From Arsukibacterium sp. UBA3155 (GTDB taxonomy: Bacteria; Pseudomonadota; Gammaproteobacteria; Enterobacterales; Alteromonadaceae): a stretch of 64,000 nucleotides of DNA. The translations under genes were made by a program, and so were the position numbers. Positions 9,807 to 19,037 of the stretch are shown here, in pieces. Position 1 is the first letter of the stretch; every line of letters starts with the position of its first letter. Location: assembly GCA_002364615.1 (NCBI GenBank), contig DEYP01000019.1:231300-295299 (forward strand). The letters run 5' to 3'. The notes beneath the pieces were generated by a model. That model ran no database searches, was not told the origin of the DNA, and saw only the letters and a program-made list of their open reading frames with translations.

Positions 9807-10913
9807 ATGGCTTTTGCGTCCTGGCGTCGTATTGTTATCAAAGTAGGCAGTGCGTTAATTGCACCCTCTGCCCAGGGGTGTTCCACCCGCTATCTGTTAA
9901 GTATCGCGCATTTTATTGCACGGTGCCGTCTGGCTGATATCGAAGTGGTACTGGTCTCCTCCGGCAGTGTTGCTGCCGGGCGCAATGCCATTGTAGCCAA
10001 GCAACACCCTCTGCCAATTAATATTAAACAAGCCATGGCTGCAGTTGGCCAAAGCCGGATGATGGCCAGCTGGAGCCAGCTATTTGACTTTGACTGTGCC
10101 CAGATACTGCTAACCCATGATGATCTGCAAGACCGCCGCCGTTACCTGAATATTGACAATACACTGCGTACCCTGCTGGCCAATCAGGTGTTACCCATTG
10201 TCAATGAAAATGACTCTGTGGCCACCGCTGAATTAAAAGTGGGCGACAACGATAATCTGGCGGCATTGGTGGCCATCGTGGTGGATGCTGATGCACTGCT
10301 GATCTGCTCTGATATTGATGGTTTGTATACGGCTAACCCCAGGTTGGTATCAGACGCGAGCCATATCGCTGAAGTGACACAAATTACTAAAGATATTTAT
10401 GCCATGGCGGGTGGTAGTCATCATGCCATTGGCACCGGAGGTATGCATACCAAGATTCAAGCGGCGGATAAAGCCACCAAAGCCGGAATAGATACCCTGA
10501 TAATTAACGGTCAGGATGCCAGCAGTTTTACCCGGCTTCTTAACGGCGAGCCAACGGGTACCCGCTTTATCCGGCAACAGGAGCGGCTTAGCGCCAAAAA
10601 ACACTGGCTGTTAAATAGTTTGAAACAGCACGGGGCGGTGCACGTTGATGCCGGCGCCTGCGCCGCATTGCAGCAAAAAGGTGCCTCGCTGCTGGCCAGT
10701 GGTATTGTCAGTTGCTCCGGCAGCTTTGAAAAAGGTGATGCGGTACTGATCATAGGCCCAGAGCAACAGGAGCTGGCAAAGGGGATCAGTCAGTATAATT
10801 CGTACGAACTGACTAAAATACTGGGGCTGCACAGTGGCCAGATTGCCCCGGTGCTAGGATATTGTCCCAGTGAAGAGGTCATACACCGCAATGATTTAGT
10901 GCTGCTAAACTAA
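9807..10913 (+). CDS. proB: Glutamate 5-kinase
   Basis: A 368-residue enzyme that phosphorylates glutamate to glutamyl 5-phosphate, the first committed step of proline synthesis. It has an N-terminal amino-acid-kinase domain (VIKVGSALI; VNENDSVAT; GDNDNLAALVA) and a C-terminal PUA domain from about residue 275 (GAVHVDAGA, KGISQYNS). The length equals E. coli ProB (367). GGGAGG 6 bases upstream fixes the start. proA normally follows proB but is absent here; a GlpD-like oxidase lies downstream instead. Confidence 0.95.
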   Translation: MAFASWRRIVIKVGSALIAPSAQGCSTRYLLSIAHFIARCRLADIEVVLVSSGSVAAGRNAIVAKQHPLPINIKQAMAAVGQSRMMASWSQLFDFDCAQILLTHDDLQDRRRYLNIDNTLRTLLANQVLPIVNENDSVATAELKVGDNDNLAALVAIVVDADALLICSDIDGLYTANPRLVSDASHIAEVTQITKDIYAMAGGSHHAIGTGGMHTKIQAADKATKAGIDTLIINGQDASSFTRLLNGEPTGTRFIRQQERLSAKKHWLLNSLKQHGAVHVDAGACAALQQKGASLLASGIVSCSGSFEKGDAVLIIGPEQQELAKGISQYNSYELTKILGLHSGQIAPVLGYCPSEEVIHRNDLVLLN

Positions 10914-10957
10914 TCAGGTGCTTGCTGATTCACTTTACCCGGATAAAAGGAACGCTA

Positions 10958-12022
10958 ATGAAGCTGGCGATTGTAGGAGGGGGCATTAATGGTTTATCCA
11001 GTGCCTGGCAAATGGCACTGGCCGGCCATCAGGTAACCTTGTTTGAACGCGACACACTCATGGCGGCAACCAGCAGTGCATCGTCTAAATTACTGCACGG
11101 TGGGCTACGCTATCTGGAGCAGGGCGAGTTCCGCCTGGTAAGAGAAGCGCTGCAGGAGCGACGCTGGTGGCTGAAAAAAGCACCGCAGCTTACCCGGCGC
11201 CTGCCTATTCTTTATCCTATCTATGATGATTCGCGCCGGGCCCGCTGGCAACTGAAAATAGGCTTATGGCTATATGATACCTTTGCCGGACGCAAAGGCA
11301 TTGGTCGTCACCGCTGGTTAACGGCATCGCAGGCCTTACGTTGCTCTGCACATTTAAACGCCGATGGACTAAAAGGCGCTTATCTGTTTTTTGATGGCCA
11401 GATGGACGATCAGAAACTGGGGCTGTGGATGGCTGCGCAATGTACCAAAGCCGGGGTGCAAATATGCGAACATGCCGAGGTGCTGCAGGTTGATACCGAT
11501 GGCAGGGTTTTGCTGCACAGCGGCTGGCAACAATTTGACCGGGTAATTAATGTTGCGGGCCCCTGGAGTCAGCAGCTGTTAAAGCAGTCAGGTTTAGCTC
11601 AGCAGCCGCTGGATTTAGTGCGCGGCAGTCATTTACTGTTGCCGGCAATCAGTCGCTATGGTCATATGCTGGAGGTGCCCGGCGAAACACGTATCGTATT
11701 TGTGTTGCCCTATCAAGGCAATACGTTGCTGGGTACAACCGAGGTGCGGCAGCAACTGACTGATCCTATTACCTGCTCTGAAGCCGAGCGCGACTATCTG
11801 TTAAACGTGTATAACCATTATTTTCAGCCTAAAGCCACGCACACCAATGTACTGGCCAATTTTGCCGGCGTAAGGCCATTGCTTGGCGGCAGTGCGAATG
11901 CCAGCAACGCCAGTCGTGAGTATCAGCTTAGCTGGCAGGGACAACTGCTAACCGTATCGGGCGGTAAGTGGACTACCGCCCGGGCGCTAGGTAAGTCAGT
12001 GGCAATGCAGATTAAGCCGTAG
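10958..12022 (+). CDS. Short GlpD-like FAD-dependent oxidoreductase
   Basis: A 354-residue FAD-dependent oxidase of the DAO superfamily, closest by motif to aerobic glycerol-3-phosphate dehydrogenase. It shows the dinucleotide-binding motif IVGGGINGLSSA, the GlpD-type SSASSKLLHGGLRYLE segment and a late GKWTTAR motif. The ATG at 10958 is chosen over a TTG at 10922 because AAAAGGAA lies upstream and the Rossmann strand then starts at once. Canonical GlpD is about 500 residues, and the C-terminal helical domain is missing here, so the substrate may be glycerol 3-phosphate or a related polyol. It lies 45 bp after proB and is convergent with argA. Confidence 0.82.
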   Translation: MKLAIVGGGINGLSSAWQMALAGHQVTLFERDTLMAATSSASSKLLHGGLRYLEQGEFRLVREALQERRWWLKKAPQLTRRLPILYPIYDDSRRARWQLKIGLWLYDTFAGRKGIGRHRWLTASQALRCSAHLNADGLKGAYLFFDGQMDDQKLGLWMAAQCTKAGVQICEHAEVLQVDTDGRVLLHSGWQQFDRVINVAGPWSQQLLKQSGLAQQPLDLVRGSHLLLPAISRYGHMLEVPGETRIVFVLPYQGNTLLGTTEVRQQLTDPITCSEAERDYLLNVYNHYFQPKATHTNVLANFAGVRPLLGGSANASNASREYQLSWQGQLLTVSGGKWTTARALGKSVAMQIKP

Positions 12023-12026
12023 GGCT

Positions 12027-13346
12027 TTACAGGGTCAGCGCCAGGATTTTTGAGCGGCGCTGATAATTATACAATTGCTTTTTCTGGCTGGGTAAATCGT
12101 CTACCGTGACCAGCTCAAAGCCTTGCTCTAAAAACCAGTGAATGCTGCGGGTCGTCAGGGCAAATACTTTGTCATAGCGTCGCTGCCGTGCCTGCTGAAT
12201 AATATGCTTTAACAGCAAATAGCCCCGGTCGGCGTCGCGGTAATCGGGGTGTACCGCCAGGCAGGCAAACTCACCGACATTTTCATCAATGAACGGATAT
12301 AACGCGGCGCAGCCGATCACCAGACCATCGCGTTCTATCAGGGTAAAGTAGTCAATTTCCATTTCCAGCTGCTCGCGGGAACGGCGTACCAGCAGCCCTT
12401 GTTGCTCCAGCGGCCTGATTAAATCTAAAATACCGCCAATGTCCCGGATAGTTGCCCGGCGTAGCTTCTCTGCGGACTCGGTAACAATCTGGGTACCGAT
12501 ACCATCGCGGGAGAATAATTCCTGCAGTAGCGCACCATCTTCATCGTAGCTGACCAAATGGCAGCGCGGCACGCCGCCGCGGGTGGCGGTGATGGCCGCA
12601 TGCAAAAAAGCCAGGGTGCCCGGACAGGCTGAGTTGTTTTCAGCCAGTTCCTCTAATATATTTTCAGCCTCATTTGGCATTAATTCGGCAATAATGTCAC
12701 CATCTGGCTCGGTTATGCCACCAACTTCGCTAAAACCAATCATTTTGTCGGCTTTTAATTTTATAGCCACCTGCGTGGCAATATCTTCGGCAGTTAAGTT
12801 AAAGCTTTCCCCGGTAACTGAAGCCGCTATCGGCCCCATTAACACTATGCCATTATGCTCCAGCTGACGTCTGATACCGGCTACGTCAATCCGCCGCACT
12901 TTGCCACTGTGGTAATAGTCAATGCCTTCATCAACGCCCAACGGCTGGGCAATAACAAAGTTACCGCTTATCACGTTTATCTGCGCGCCCTGCATAGGGG
13001 TATTACTTAAACTCATCGACAAGCGGGCGGTAATATCCAGCTGCAGTGCGCCGGCAACCTGTTTAATCAGCTTAAATGAGTCATCATCGGTTACCCGTAC
13101 CCGGTTGTGGTAGGTCGGCTCCAGGCCGGCTTGGCCCAATGCCTGATTAATTTGCGGCCTGGCGCCATACACCAGCACAATTTTTATACCCAGGCTGTTA
13201 AGCAGGGCAACATCATTGATAATGCTACGAAAACCAGGTTGGGTAATGGCTTCGCCGCCCAGCATCACCACAAAGGTTTTACCACGGTGAGCGTTAACAT
13301 AGGGGGCAGACTGGCGAAAACCGGAGACAAGTTCAGTAGTGCGCAC
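12027..13346 (-). CDS. argA: N-acetylglutamate synthase
   Basis: A 439-residue bifunctional-fold enzyme that acetylates glutamate with acetyl-CoA, the first step of arginine synthesis. The N-terminal amino-acid-kinase-like domain (VVMLGGEAI, about residues 20-280) binds the arginine feedback inhibitor. The C-terminal GNAT domain (about 290-435) contains the acetyl-CoA loop region [11 protein letters not shown]. The length matches E. coli ArgA (443). The start codon is GTG with AAGGAA upstream. Only 4 bp separate its stop from that of the convergent GlpD-like gene. Confidence 0.95.
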   Translation of the reverse strand: MRTTELVSGFRQSAPYVNAHRGKTFVVMLGGEAITQPGFRSIINDVALLNSLGIKIVLVYGARPQINQALGQAGLEPTYHNRVRVTDDDSFKLIKQVAGALQLDITARLSMSLSNTPMQGAQINVISGNFVIAQPLGVDEGIDYYHSGKVRRIDVAGIRRQLEHNGIVLMGPIAASVTGESFNLTAEDIATQVAIKLKADKMIGFSEVGGITEPDGDIIAELMPNEAENILEELAENNSACPGTLAFLHAAITATRGGVPRCHLVSYDEDGALLQELFSRDGIGTQIVTESAEKLRRATIRDIGGILDLIRPLEQQGLLVRRSREQLEMEIDYFTLIERDGLVIGCAALYPFIDENVGEFACLAVHPDYRDADRGYLLLKHIIQQARQRRYDKVFALTTRSIHWFLEQGFELVTVDDLPSQKKQLYNYQRRSKILALTL

Positions 13347-13522
13347 GGGTAAGGGACTTCCTTTTGCTTAAGAATTAACTGTATAGGTTATAAAGATGGC
13401 AGTAAGCTGACAAAAAGCCAAATTTAGCGGCAGTAAAATCAGCATTTTAGGCGTATTTTGTATTATTATCTACATTTTTAGCATATCTATTCTTATTTTG
13501 GGCTGCGTTTCCTGAAAATCAC

Positions 13523-13560
13523 TCTGACCCTTTTTTTCTTTTTTTCTGACCCCTTTTTTC
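13523..13560. repeat. Tandem CTGACCC/poly-T motif
   Basis: The segment ACTCTGACCC followed by two T7 runs, a second CTGACCCC and another T6 run lies between argA and the ygiC-like gene. Reading the other strand, it is a tandem GGGTCAGA motif in an A/G tract. It resembles the GGGGTCAGAGTGATTTT boundary seen beside REP-associated Y1 transposases in many Gammaproteobacteria. No transposase gene is present here. Confidence 0.4.
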
Positions 13561-13569
13561 AGATGGCAA

Positions 13570-14718
13570 TTAACCGAGGATAATATGCGGCAAAAAACGC
13601 GAGCTGTCTTTAGTGATTAAGCTGTTATCTTCGCGAATACAAATACCGGCGGCGCTATCGCCGACCACCCAGCTGCCAATTAAGGTGTAGCTGTCGCCAA
13701 ACTTTGGCAGTGGCGCCAGGGCCTGGCGAATATAGCCGTTGTCGGTGTAAGGGCCGTCTTCTTTTATGCGCTGGCCGCTGGCAGTCACCAGCTCAATATT
13801 GGCGCCTTCCCGCGAGAACAATGGCTTTTTCACCCAACCGGGTTCTATCTCGCGGTTATCGGCAAAAAAAGCGGGCAATAAATTAGGGTGGCCCTGATAT
13901 TTTTTCCACAGCAGCGGCAAAATTCCTTTGTTAGATAACAACAGCTTCCAGCTGGGTTCCAGCCATTGGGTTTTGCTGGTTAAAATGGTGCTGGCAAAAT
14001 CTTCCTGCAGCATAAATTCCCACGGGTACAGCTTGAACAGGCCATTTACCGGATAGCCATCGAGATCGACCAGTTGGCCGTCCATATCGCCCAGTTGTTC
14101 CAGCTGAATATAGCGGCAATCGAGGCCTGCCTGTAGCGCAATGTCCATCAGATAGTCGACAGTGCCTTTGTCTTCGATGCTTTCGGTAACGCTGCTAAAA
14201 TAAAACGGCTGAGCCAATGGTAGCTGGGCGAAAGCCTGCTCCAGCTTGTCCTGTACCGAGTTAAACTGATCGCTTCCCTGCGGCAACTGGCCCTGCATCA
14301 GTTGATCTTCCAGCCAGACCCACTGGAAAAACCCGGTTTCAAATAACGAGGTGGGGGTGTCGTAGTTCAGTTCCAGCAGTTTAGCCGGGCCAGTACCCTG
14401 ATAACTAAAGTCCATCCGACCGTACAAATGTGGCTCGCCACTGCGCCAGCTCGTGGCAATAAAATCCCAGAACCGCTCTGGAATAGCGAGTTGCTTTAGT
14501 AATTGCTCATCGGCCAGAATATCCGGCACCAAATCCAGGGCCATCTGGTGCAGTTCTTCGGTCGGTGCTTCTAAATCCTGCTCAATTTGCTGCAAGCTAA
14601 ACTGGTAGTAGGCGCTTTCGTCCCAGTATTGTTCATTGTCGATGGTATGAAATTCAAAGCCCACGCTGCTGGCAAAGTCTTGCCAGCCAGGACGGGGCGC
14701 AATACTGTGTCGTTTCAC
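13570..14718 (-). CDS. Glutathionylspermidine-synthase-like ATP-grasp protein (YgiC/YjfC family)
   Basis: A 382-residue member of the glutathionylspermidine synthase pre-ATP-grasp family. Visible motifs include GRMDFSYQG and KLLELNYDTPTS in the first half and KPLFSREGANIEL in the nucleotide-binding second half, ending in DSSRFLPHIILG. It corresponds to the ligase half of E. coli GspS, without the amidase domain. YgiC/YjfC proteins probably ligate amines or amino acids to peptides, but the substrate is unproven. It is last in a three-gene operon after a DUF1190 lipoprotein (5-bp gap) and a DUF350 membrane protein. Confidence 0.9.
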   Translation of the reverse strand: MKRHSIAPRPGWQDFASSVGFEFHTIDNEQYWDESAYYQFSLQQIEQDLEAPTEELHQMALDLVPDILADEQLLKQLAIPERFWDFIATSWRSGEPHLYGRMDFSYQGTGPAKLLELNYDTPTSLFETGFFQWVWLEDQLMQGQLPQGSDQFNSVQDKLEQAFAQLPLAQPFYFSSVTESIEDKGTVDYLMDIALQAGLDCRYIQLEQLGDMDGQLVDLDGYPVNGLFKLYPWEFMLQEDFASTILTSKTQWLEPSWKLLLSNKGILPLLWKKYQGHPNLLPAFFADNREIEPGWVKKPLFSREGANIELVTASGQRIKEDGPYTDNGYIRQALAPLPKFGDSYTLIGSWVVGDSAAGICIREDNSLITKDSSRFLPHIILG

Positions 14719-14723
14719 TTAAT

Positions 14724-15338
14724 TCAGCCTCCGTAGCTGCGATTAGCGCTACGCTGCGCTGCCTGGGCACCAAAGCCGCCTCGTCTTGCTAAGGCAGCAG
14801 GCTTTGGCTGCACGGCCGAGGGCCGGATATTGGTCGTGCCGGGCTGGCTTGCTACGGCAGTATTGGTTGCAGTACGAAAGGTATTGCGGTCGTCGCGCGA
14901 CTTATACAATGGTTGGGTTGGCACGGTGTTACGGCCGGTTGAGCCAGTGGTTTGCTGGCTGGTGACCTGGCCACTGCCCGCGGCTAAGCCACCACGGTTT
15001 AGCATTTGACCGGCCATAAAGCCCATCATCATTGGCATAAAAAAACTGCCCTGCTGGTGTTGCTCCGGCGCGGTTTCACATTGGCCAGCACCAAAATCGG
15101 CTTCACATTCCTGCTTATTGGCGTAGCGTGGGGCCACTTTCGGGTGTAATTGTTCCGCTTCAGCAAAGGCTGCCTGACACTGGGCCGGCGGATTATAAAA
15201 TGCAGCGCACTCATCAGGGGTACTGAATACCTGAGCGGTTACTTCTTTTTCAGCACAGCCGTTCAAAACCAGACCAGCGGCTGGCAGCATAAAAATCAGG
15301 GCAGCTTTATGGCTGCGTTTGCTTGGGGGTAATTTCAT
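14724..15338 (-). CDS. DUF1190 lipoprotein (YgiB/YjfM family)
   Basis: A 204-residue lipoprotein with lipobox LNGC (C28) followed by the DUF1190 pattern of paired cysteines (DECAAFYNPPAQC; ECEADFGAGQC) and a methionine/glycine-rich middle (FMPMMMGFMAGQM). The C-terminus is low-complexity, rich in Gly, Ala, Arg and Thr. YgiB-type proteins are cell-envelope proteins of unknown role that accompany YgiC. It lies between the DUF350 gene (10 bp) and the ATP-grasp gene (5 bp), so co-expression is very likely. Confidence 0.88.
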   Translation of the reverse strand: MKLPPSKRSHKAALIFMLPAAGLVLNGCAEKEVTAQVFSTPDECAAFYNPPAQCQAAFAEAEQLHPKVAPRYANKQECEADFGAGQCETAPEQHQQGSFFMPMMMGFMAGQMLNRGGLAAGSGQVTSQQTTGSTGRNTVPTQPLYKSRDDRNTFRTATNTAVASQPGTTNIRPSAVQPKPAALARRGGFGAQAAQRSANRSYGG

Positions 15339-15348
15339 CGGCTACTCC

Positions 15349-15777
15349 TTAATAACTCATACAGGCGGCATTTAACATGCCCACTGTAATTGAACAGCCG
15401 GCTGAGAAAACACCGGCAGCTAACTCACCCTGGGTAATACGTTGCGGCAGTTGTTTAAGGGCAGCGCTGCTTAGCAGAAATGTCAGCACCTGAACGACCA
15501 ATGCCACGCCGCCCCAAATGGCACAATCAAGCAATGACAAGGAGTGGGTAATAGCGCTGCTAAGTGGCCAGGCAAAACCCACCAGGGCGCCGGCAAAGGC
15601 GATGGCAGCAGCAGGGTTATTAGCGCGGATAAGCGCAAACTCATCGTGCGGGGTTACCCAGGTGTACAACCTGACAAATACCAGTAGCAGCACGACGGCC
15701 AGGGCAAAATAAGCTAAAAAGGAGGGAATGCCCGCCAAAGAGCCTAATGCGGTGTTTAACATGGGGTTGGCTGACAT
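15349..15777 (-). CDS. DUF350 membrane protein (YjfL family)
   Basis: A 142-residue inner-membrane protein with about four transmembrane helices (roughly residues 18-37, 56-75, 83-103 and 120-140) in the duplicated DUF350 pattern. It heads the operon with the DUF1190 lipoprotein and ATP-grasp ligase, the same trio as E. coli yjfL-yjfM-yjfC. AGGACT upstream supports the start. The function of DUF350 is unknown; the trio is thought of as an envelope-linked amine or polyamine conjugating system, which is inference. Confidence 0.87.
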   Translation of the reverse strand: MSANPMLNTALGSLAGIPSFLAYFALAVVLLLVFVRLYTWVTPHDEFALIRANNPAAAIAFAGALVGFAWPLSSAITHSLSLLDCAIWGGVALVVQVLTFLLSSAALKQLPQRITQGELAAGVFSAGCSITVGMLNAACMSY

Positions 15778-15975
15778 AACGAGTCCTGCGATTAATTGCC
15801 TGCGCTGATCCTGCGCAAAAAGCCAACGTAATTCAAGTAAAACCGTATTCAGCTGACGACTTTACCTTTTGTCGCAGCCTGGCAGCGGGTTAACCTGCCT
15901 TGCTTTACAACGGGGGTAGAGTTTTACACTCTGATTATATTTACAACAATAATAGCTATTATCCAAGGAACTCAT

Positions 15976-18042
15976 ATGAACAAAGTATCTGCCCTGGCTT
16001 TAGGCGTAGCCTTATCGCTTGGTCTGGCCGCCTGCAGCCAGCCGGTTGCCACTGACACCACTCAACCGCAGGCTGAACAAGCGGCTCCAGCCTTAAGTTC
16101 GGGCATTAACCCGGCTAACATGGACTCTACCGTTGCGCCGCAGCAGGATTTTTTCCGCTACGTAAATGGTAACTGGCTAAGCAGTACCGATATTCCGGCA
16201 GATAAAGCACGCTGGGGCAGTTTCGATGAGCTTAGAGAAAACGCCGAAAAACAAGTGTTAGCCATTATTCAGGAGCTGGCGGCCACCAGCCACGCACCGG
16301 GTTCTGATAGTCAGAAAATGGCGGACTTATATCGCTCTTACCTTGACGAAGCACGGATTAATGCACTGGGGCTAACACCGCTGCAGGGTGAGATTAGCCG
16401 GATAGAAAACGTAAGTAACAGCGCTGAATTAAGCCAGTACTGGGGTGAAAACCAACGGTATCGGTTTGGTACGCCGTTAGCGGTTTATGTGGGCCAGGAT
16501 CAACGCCAATCTGATCAATATATTACCGGCGCCAGCCAGGCCGGGCTGGGTATGCCTGATCGCGACTACTACATAAAAGACGACGAGCGCAGCAAAGTGT
16601 TACTGGCGCAGTACGGTGCCTTTATTGAAACGCTGTGGCAGCTGGCGGGTTGGGATAACGCCGGGCAGGCGGCTGAAAATATTCTGGCCATCGAAACCAG
16701 GCTGGCTAAAGCACAATGGAGCCGGATCCAAAACCGCGACCGCAATGCCACCTACAATAAACTAACCAAAGCAGAGCTGGCCGCACTGGCGCCAGGTTTC
16801 GACTGGACCACATTTTTAGCCGCGGCCAATCTGAATGATATTGAGCATATTGTGGTGCGCCAACCGAGCTATTTTGAAGCTTTTGCCAAAATTCAGGCCG
16901 AGGTGCCGCTGGCTCAGTGGCAACAGTACCTGAAATTTCATTTGTTGCGGGCCAATGCCAACAACCTGAGCGAGCCTTTTGTTAACGCCAGCTTTGATTT
17001 TTACGGCCGCACGCTAAGTGGCCTACAAGAGCAGCGCACCCGGGAAAAGCGTGCAGTAAGCACGGTAGAAAGTAATCTGGGCTTTATGGTAGGCAAAGAG
17101 TATGTTGCACGGCATTTTCAGCCTGAAGCTAAAGCACGTATGGATGAAATGATTGAAAATCTGCGCCTTGCTTTTAAAGAAGCCATTAACGATCTGGAAT
17201 GGATGAGCCCGCAAACCAAAGTAGAAGCGCAAGCCAAACTGGCCAAATTTAATACCAAAATTGGTTACCCGGATGTCTGGCGCGATTACCAGTGCCTGAC
17301 CATTGCCGCTGATGATTTGATGGGCAACCTGCGCCGCAGTGCGGAGTGCGAATATCAGCGCATGACAGACCGGCTGGGACAACCGGTAAACCGTGATGAG
17401 TGGGGCATGACACCGCAAACGGTAAATGCCTATTACAGTTCTACCATGAACGAAATTGTGTTTCCGGCTGCAATCTTACAACCGCCTTTCTTTAATGTTG
17501 ATGCCGATGATGCCGTTAACTACGGGGCAATTGGCGGAGTTATCGGCCACGAATTTACCCATGGCTTTGATGATCAGGGGCGGCGCTCCGATGGTGAAGG
17601 TAACCTGCGCGACTGGTGGGTACCGGAAGATGAAAGCCAGTTCCGCGAGCGGGCGCAGCGGATGATTGATCAGTACAGCAACTTTAATCCCATTGACGAT
17701 TTGCGCTTGCAAGGCGCGTTAGGCCTGGGTGAAAACATTGCCGATTTAGGCGGCCTAACCGTGTCTTATAAAGCGTATCAAAACGCCACTAAAGGTCAGC
17801 CCGCGGCAACGATTGATGGTTTTACGCCAGAGCAGCGGTTTTTTATGGGCTGGGCCCAGGTTTGGCGGATAAAATTCCGGGACGAAGCACTGCGTCAGCA
17901 AGTGATCACCGGGCCACATTCACCGGGTATGTATCGGGTATTAGGGGTACTATCGAATATGCCGGAGTTTTATCAGGCATTTGACGTGAAACCCGGCGAT
18001 GCCATGTACCGGGAAGAGGATGTCCGGGTAAAAATCTGGTAA
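15976..18042 (+). CDS. M13-family zinc metallopeptidase (PepO/neprilysin-like), lipoprotein
   Basis: A 688-residue M13 endopeptidase anchored as a lipoprotein (LAAC, C20). The zinc motif HEFTH is at residues 525-529 within GHEFTHGFDDQG, with the third ligand in ENIAD (E586). The large N-terminal helical M13_N domain covers roughly residues 50-420. The VNAYY motif near 475 and the C-terminal end VRVKIW (neprilysins end in CxxW) are also present. It should cleave oligopeptides in the periplasm or at the cell surface. AAGGAA precedes the ATG and a strong terminator follows, so it is monocistronic. Confidence 0.94.
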   Translation: MNKVSALALGVALSLGLAACSQPVATDTTQPQAEQAAPALSSGINPANMDSTVAPQQDFFRYVNGNWLSSTDIPADKARWGSFDELRENAEKQVLAIIQELAATSHAPGSDSQKMADLYRSYLDEARINALGLTPLQGEISRIENVSNSAELSQYWGENQRYRFGTPLAVYVGQDQRQSDQYITGASQAGLGMPDRDYYIKDDERSKVLLAQYGAFIETLWQLAGWDNAGQAAENILAIETRLAKAQWSRIQNRDRNATYNKLTKAELAALAPGFDWTTFLAAANLNDIEHIVVRQPSYFEAFAKIQAEVPLAQWQQYLKFHLLRANANNLSEPFVNASFDFYGRTLSGLQEQRTREKRAVSTVESNLGFMVGKEYVARHFQPEAKARMDEMIENLRLAFKEAINDLEWMSPQTKVEAQAKLAKFNTKIGYPDVWRDYQCLTIAADDLMGNLRRSAECEYQRMTDRLGQPVNRDEWGMTPQTVNAYYSSTMNEIVFPAAILQPPFFNVDADDAVNYGAIGGVIGHEFTHGFDDQGRRSDGEGNLRDWWVPEDESQFRERAQRMIDQYSNFNPIDDLRLQGALGLGENIADLGGLTVSYKAYQNATKGQPAATIDGFTPEQRFFMGWAQVWRIKFRDEALRQQVITGPHSPGMYRVLGVLSNMPEFYQAFDVKPGDAMYREEDVRVKIW

Positions 18043-18057
18043 GTTAACAAAACAATC

Positions 18058-18083
18058 AGGGCTGCTATGCAGCCCTTTTTTTT
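18058..18083 (+). terminator. Intrinsic terminator of the M13 peptidase gene
   Basis: An 8-bp stem (AGGGCTGC / GCAGCCCT) with a TAT loop is followed by a run of at least seven T. It also sits just past the convergent gene that ends at 18095. Confidence 0.88.
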
Positions 18084-18094
18084 AAATTGCCCAG

Positions 18095-18877
18095 CTAAGG
18101 CATTGGTGCAGCCTGCGCTTCATTGTTATAACGCTCTAGTAAGGCGTCAATTTGTTGCATCAACAGCCCACTGTTTGGCAGGGCCTGGCGTAACCATAAA
18201 AACATTTCAATGCTATCGAGTATATGATAATTCAGCTGGTGTTCGCTCTCTGGCGGCATAGCATGGCGATAACTTAAGAAATATTCGCCTCTGTCCAGTT
18301 GTAAGGCTTCGATGCCTAACCGATGCTGCTCTATCTGGACCAGCTGGCGAATTAAGCCATTGCCAGGTTCTAACTTTTCACGCAGACCGCCATATGTATA
18401 GCCGCTCATTACAATCAGCCGGCTGTTATTTAAATCACTGAGTTGACGAACCGGCTGTGTACCTGGTTGCCAGTAAACCGCTAATTCCATCATCGCGACA
18501 GGTTGTGCAGAACGCAGGTAAAGGTGTTGTTGGGTCAGCACTGAACTGATGACCATCGCCAGATCCAGACCACCTTCATTTAGCAAATTGATCATCCGCC
18601 GGTTGGGGTACTGCTGGGCACGCATTTCTAGCTGCAGATCTTGCATCACGCGTTGCAATAATGCTGCTAATTCACCTTCTGCTAAGCCGGGCGCAGTTTC
18701 AACAAAATAGGGCGGAAAATGGACATAACCCCAATGCAAAGCTGGTTTCTGTTCAGCAACAACGTCGCTCGTAAAGATCAGAGCCTGAAGCATGAACAGC
18801 AACAAAAGGTGGGTTGATATAACGTTCAAATGTGTTCCAGCCAAATGGTTACAGCTAAAGTTTAGCAGAGACTGCAA
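18095..18877 (-). CDS. Periplasmic solute-binding-like protein (SBP_bac_3 fold)
   Basis: A protein of up to 260 residues resembling family-3 extracellular solute-binding proteins (WGYVHFPPYF; GLDLAMVIS; LSDLNNSRLIVMSG). Such stand-alone proteins in Alteromonadales have no ABC partner and no proven ligand. The start is uncertain. The longest frame begins at a TTG (18877) without a ribosome-binding site; a TTG at 18829 would place a hydrophobic signal peptide (STHLLLLFMLQALIF) near the N-terminus. No permease or ATPase gene is adjacent, so a sensory or orphan role is possible. Confidence 0.72.
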   Translation of the reverse strand: MQSLLNFSCNHLAGTHLNVISTHLLLLFMLQALIFTSDVVAEQKPALHWGYVHFPPYFVETAPGLAEGELAALLQRVMQDLQLEMRAQQYPNRRMINLLNEGGLDLAMVISSVLTQQHLYLRSAQPVAMMELAVYWQPGTQPVRQLSDLNNSRLIVMSGYTYGGLREKLEPGNGLIRQLVQIEQHRLGIEALQLDRGEYFLSYRHAMPPESEHQLNYHILDSIEMFLWLRQALPNSGLLMQQIDALLERYNNEAQAAPMP

Positions 18878-19037
18878 TTATGGTACAAAAAGGGTTACAC
18901 AGCAGCCAATTATTAGAGTGTTTTTGAATATTGGGTAATGAGCCTTAGCTTACAAAAATGGGAGGTGGTCGCTTAACTGCTGCGGCTGTAAAGCGTCTAT
19001 GCTAAACCTAAACGCTTGCAAATAGAAGGATGAAACT

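Noticed and set aside
13459-13474. TGTATTATTATCTACA upstream of argA as an ArgR box
   Set aside because: It is a partial palindrome but lacks the TGAAT/ATTCA halves of the consensus, and AT-rich sequence gives such matches by chance.
18095-18877. An ABC amino-acid importer
   Set aside because: Only a binding-protein-like gene is present; no permease or ATPase gene flanks it.
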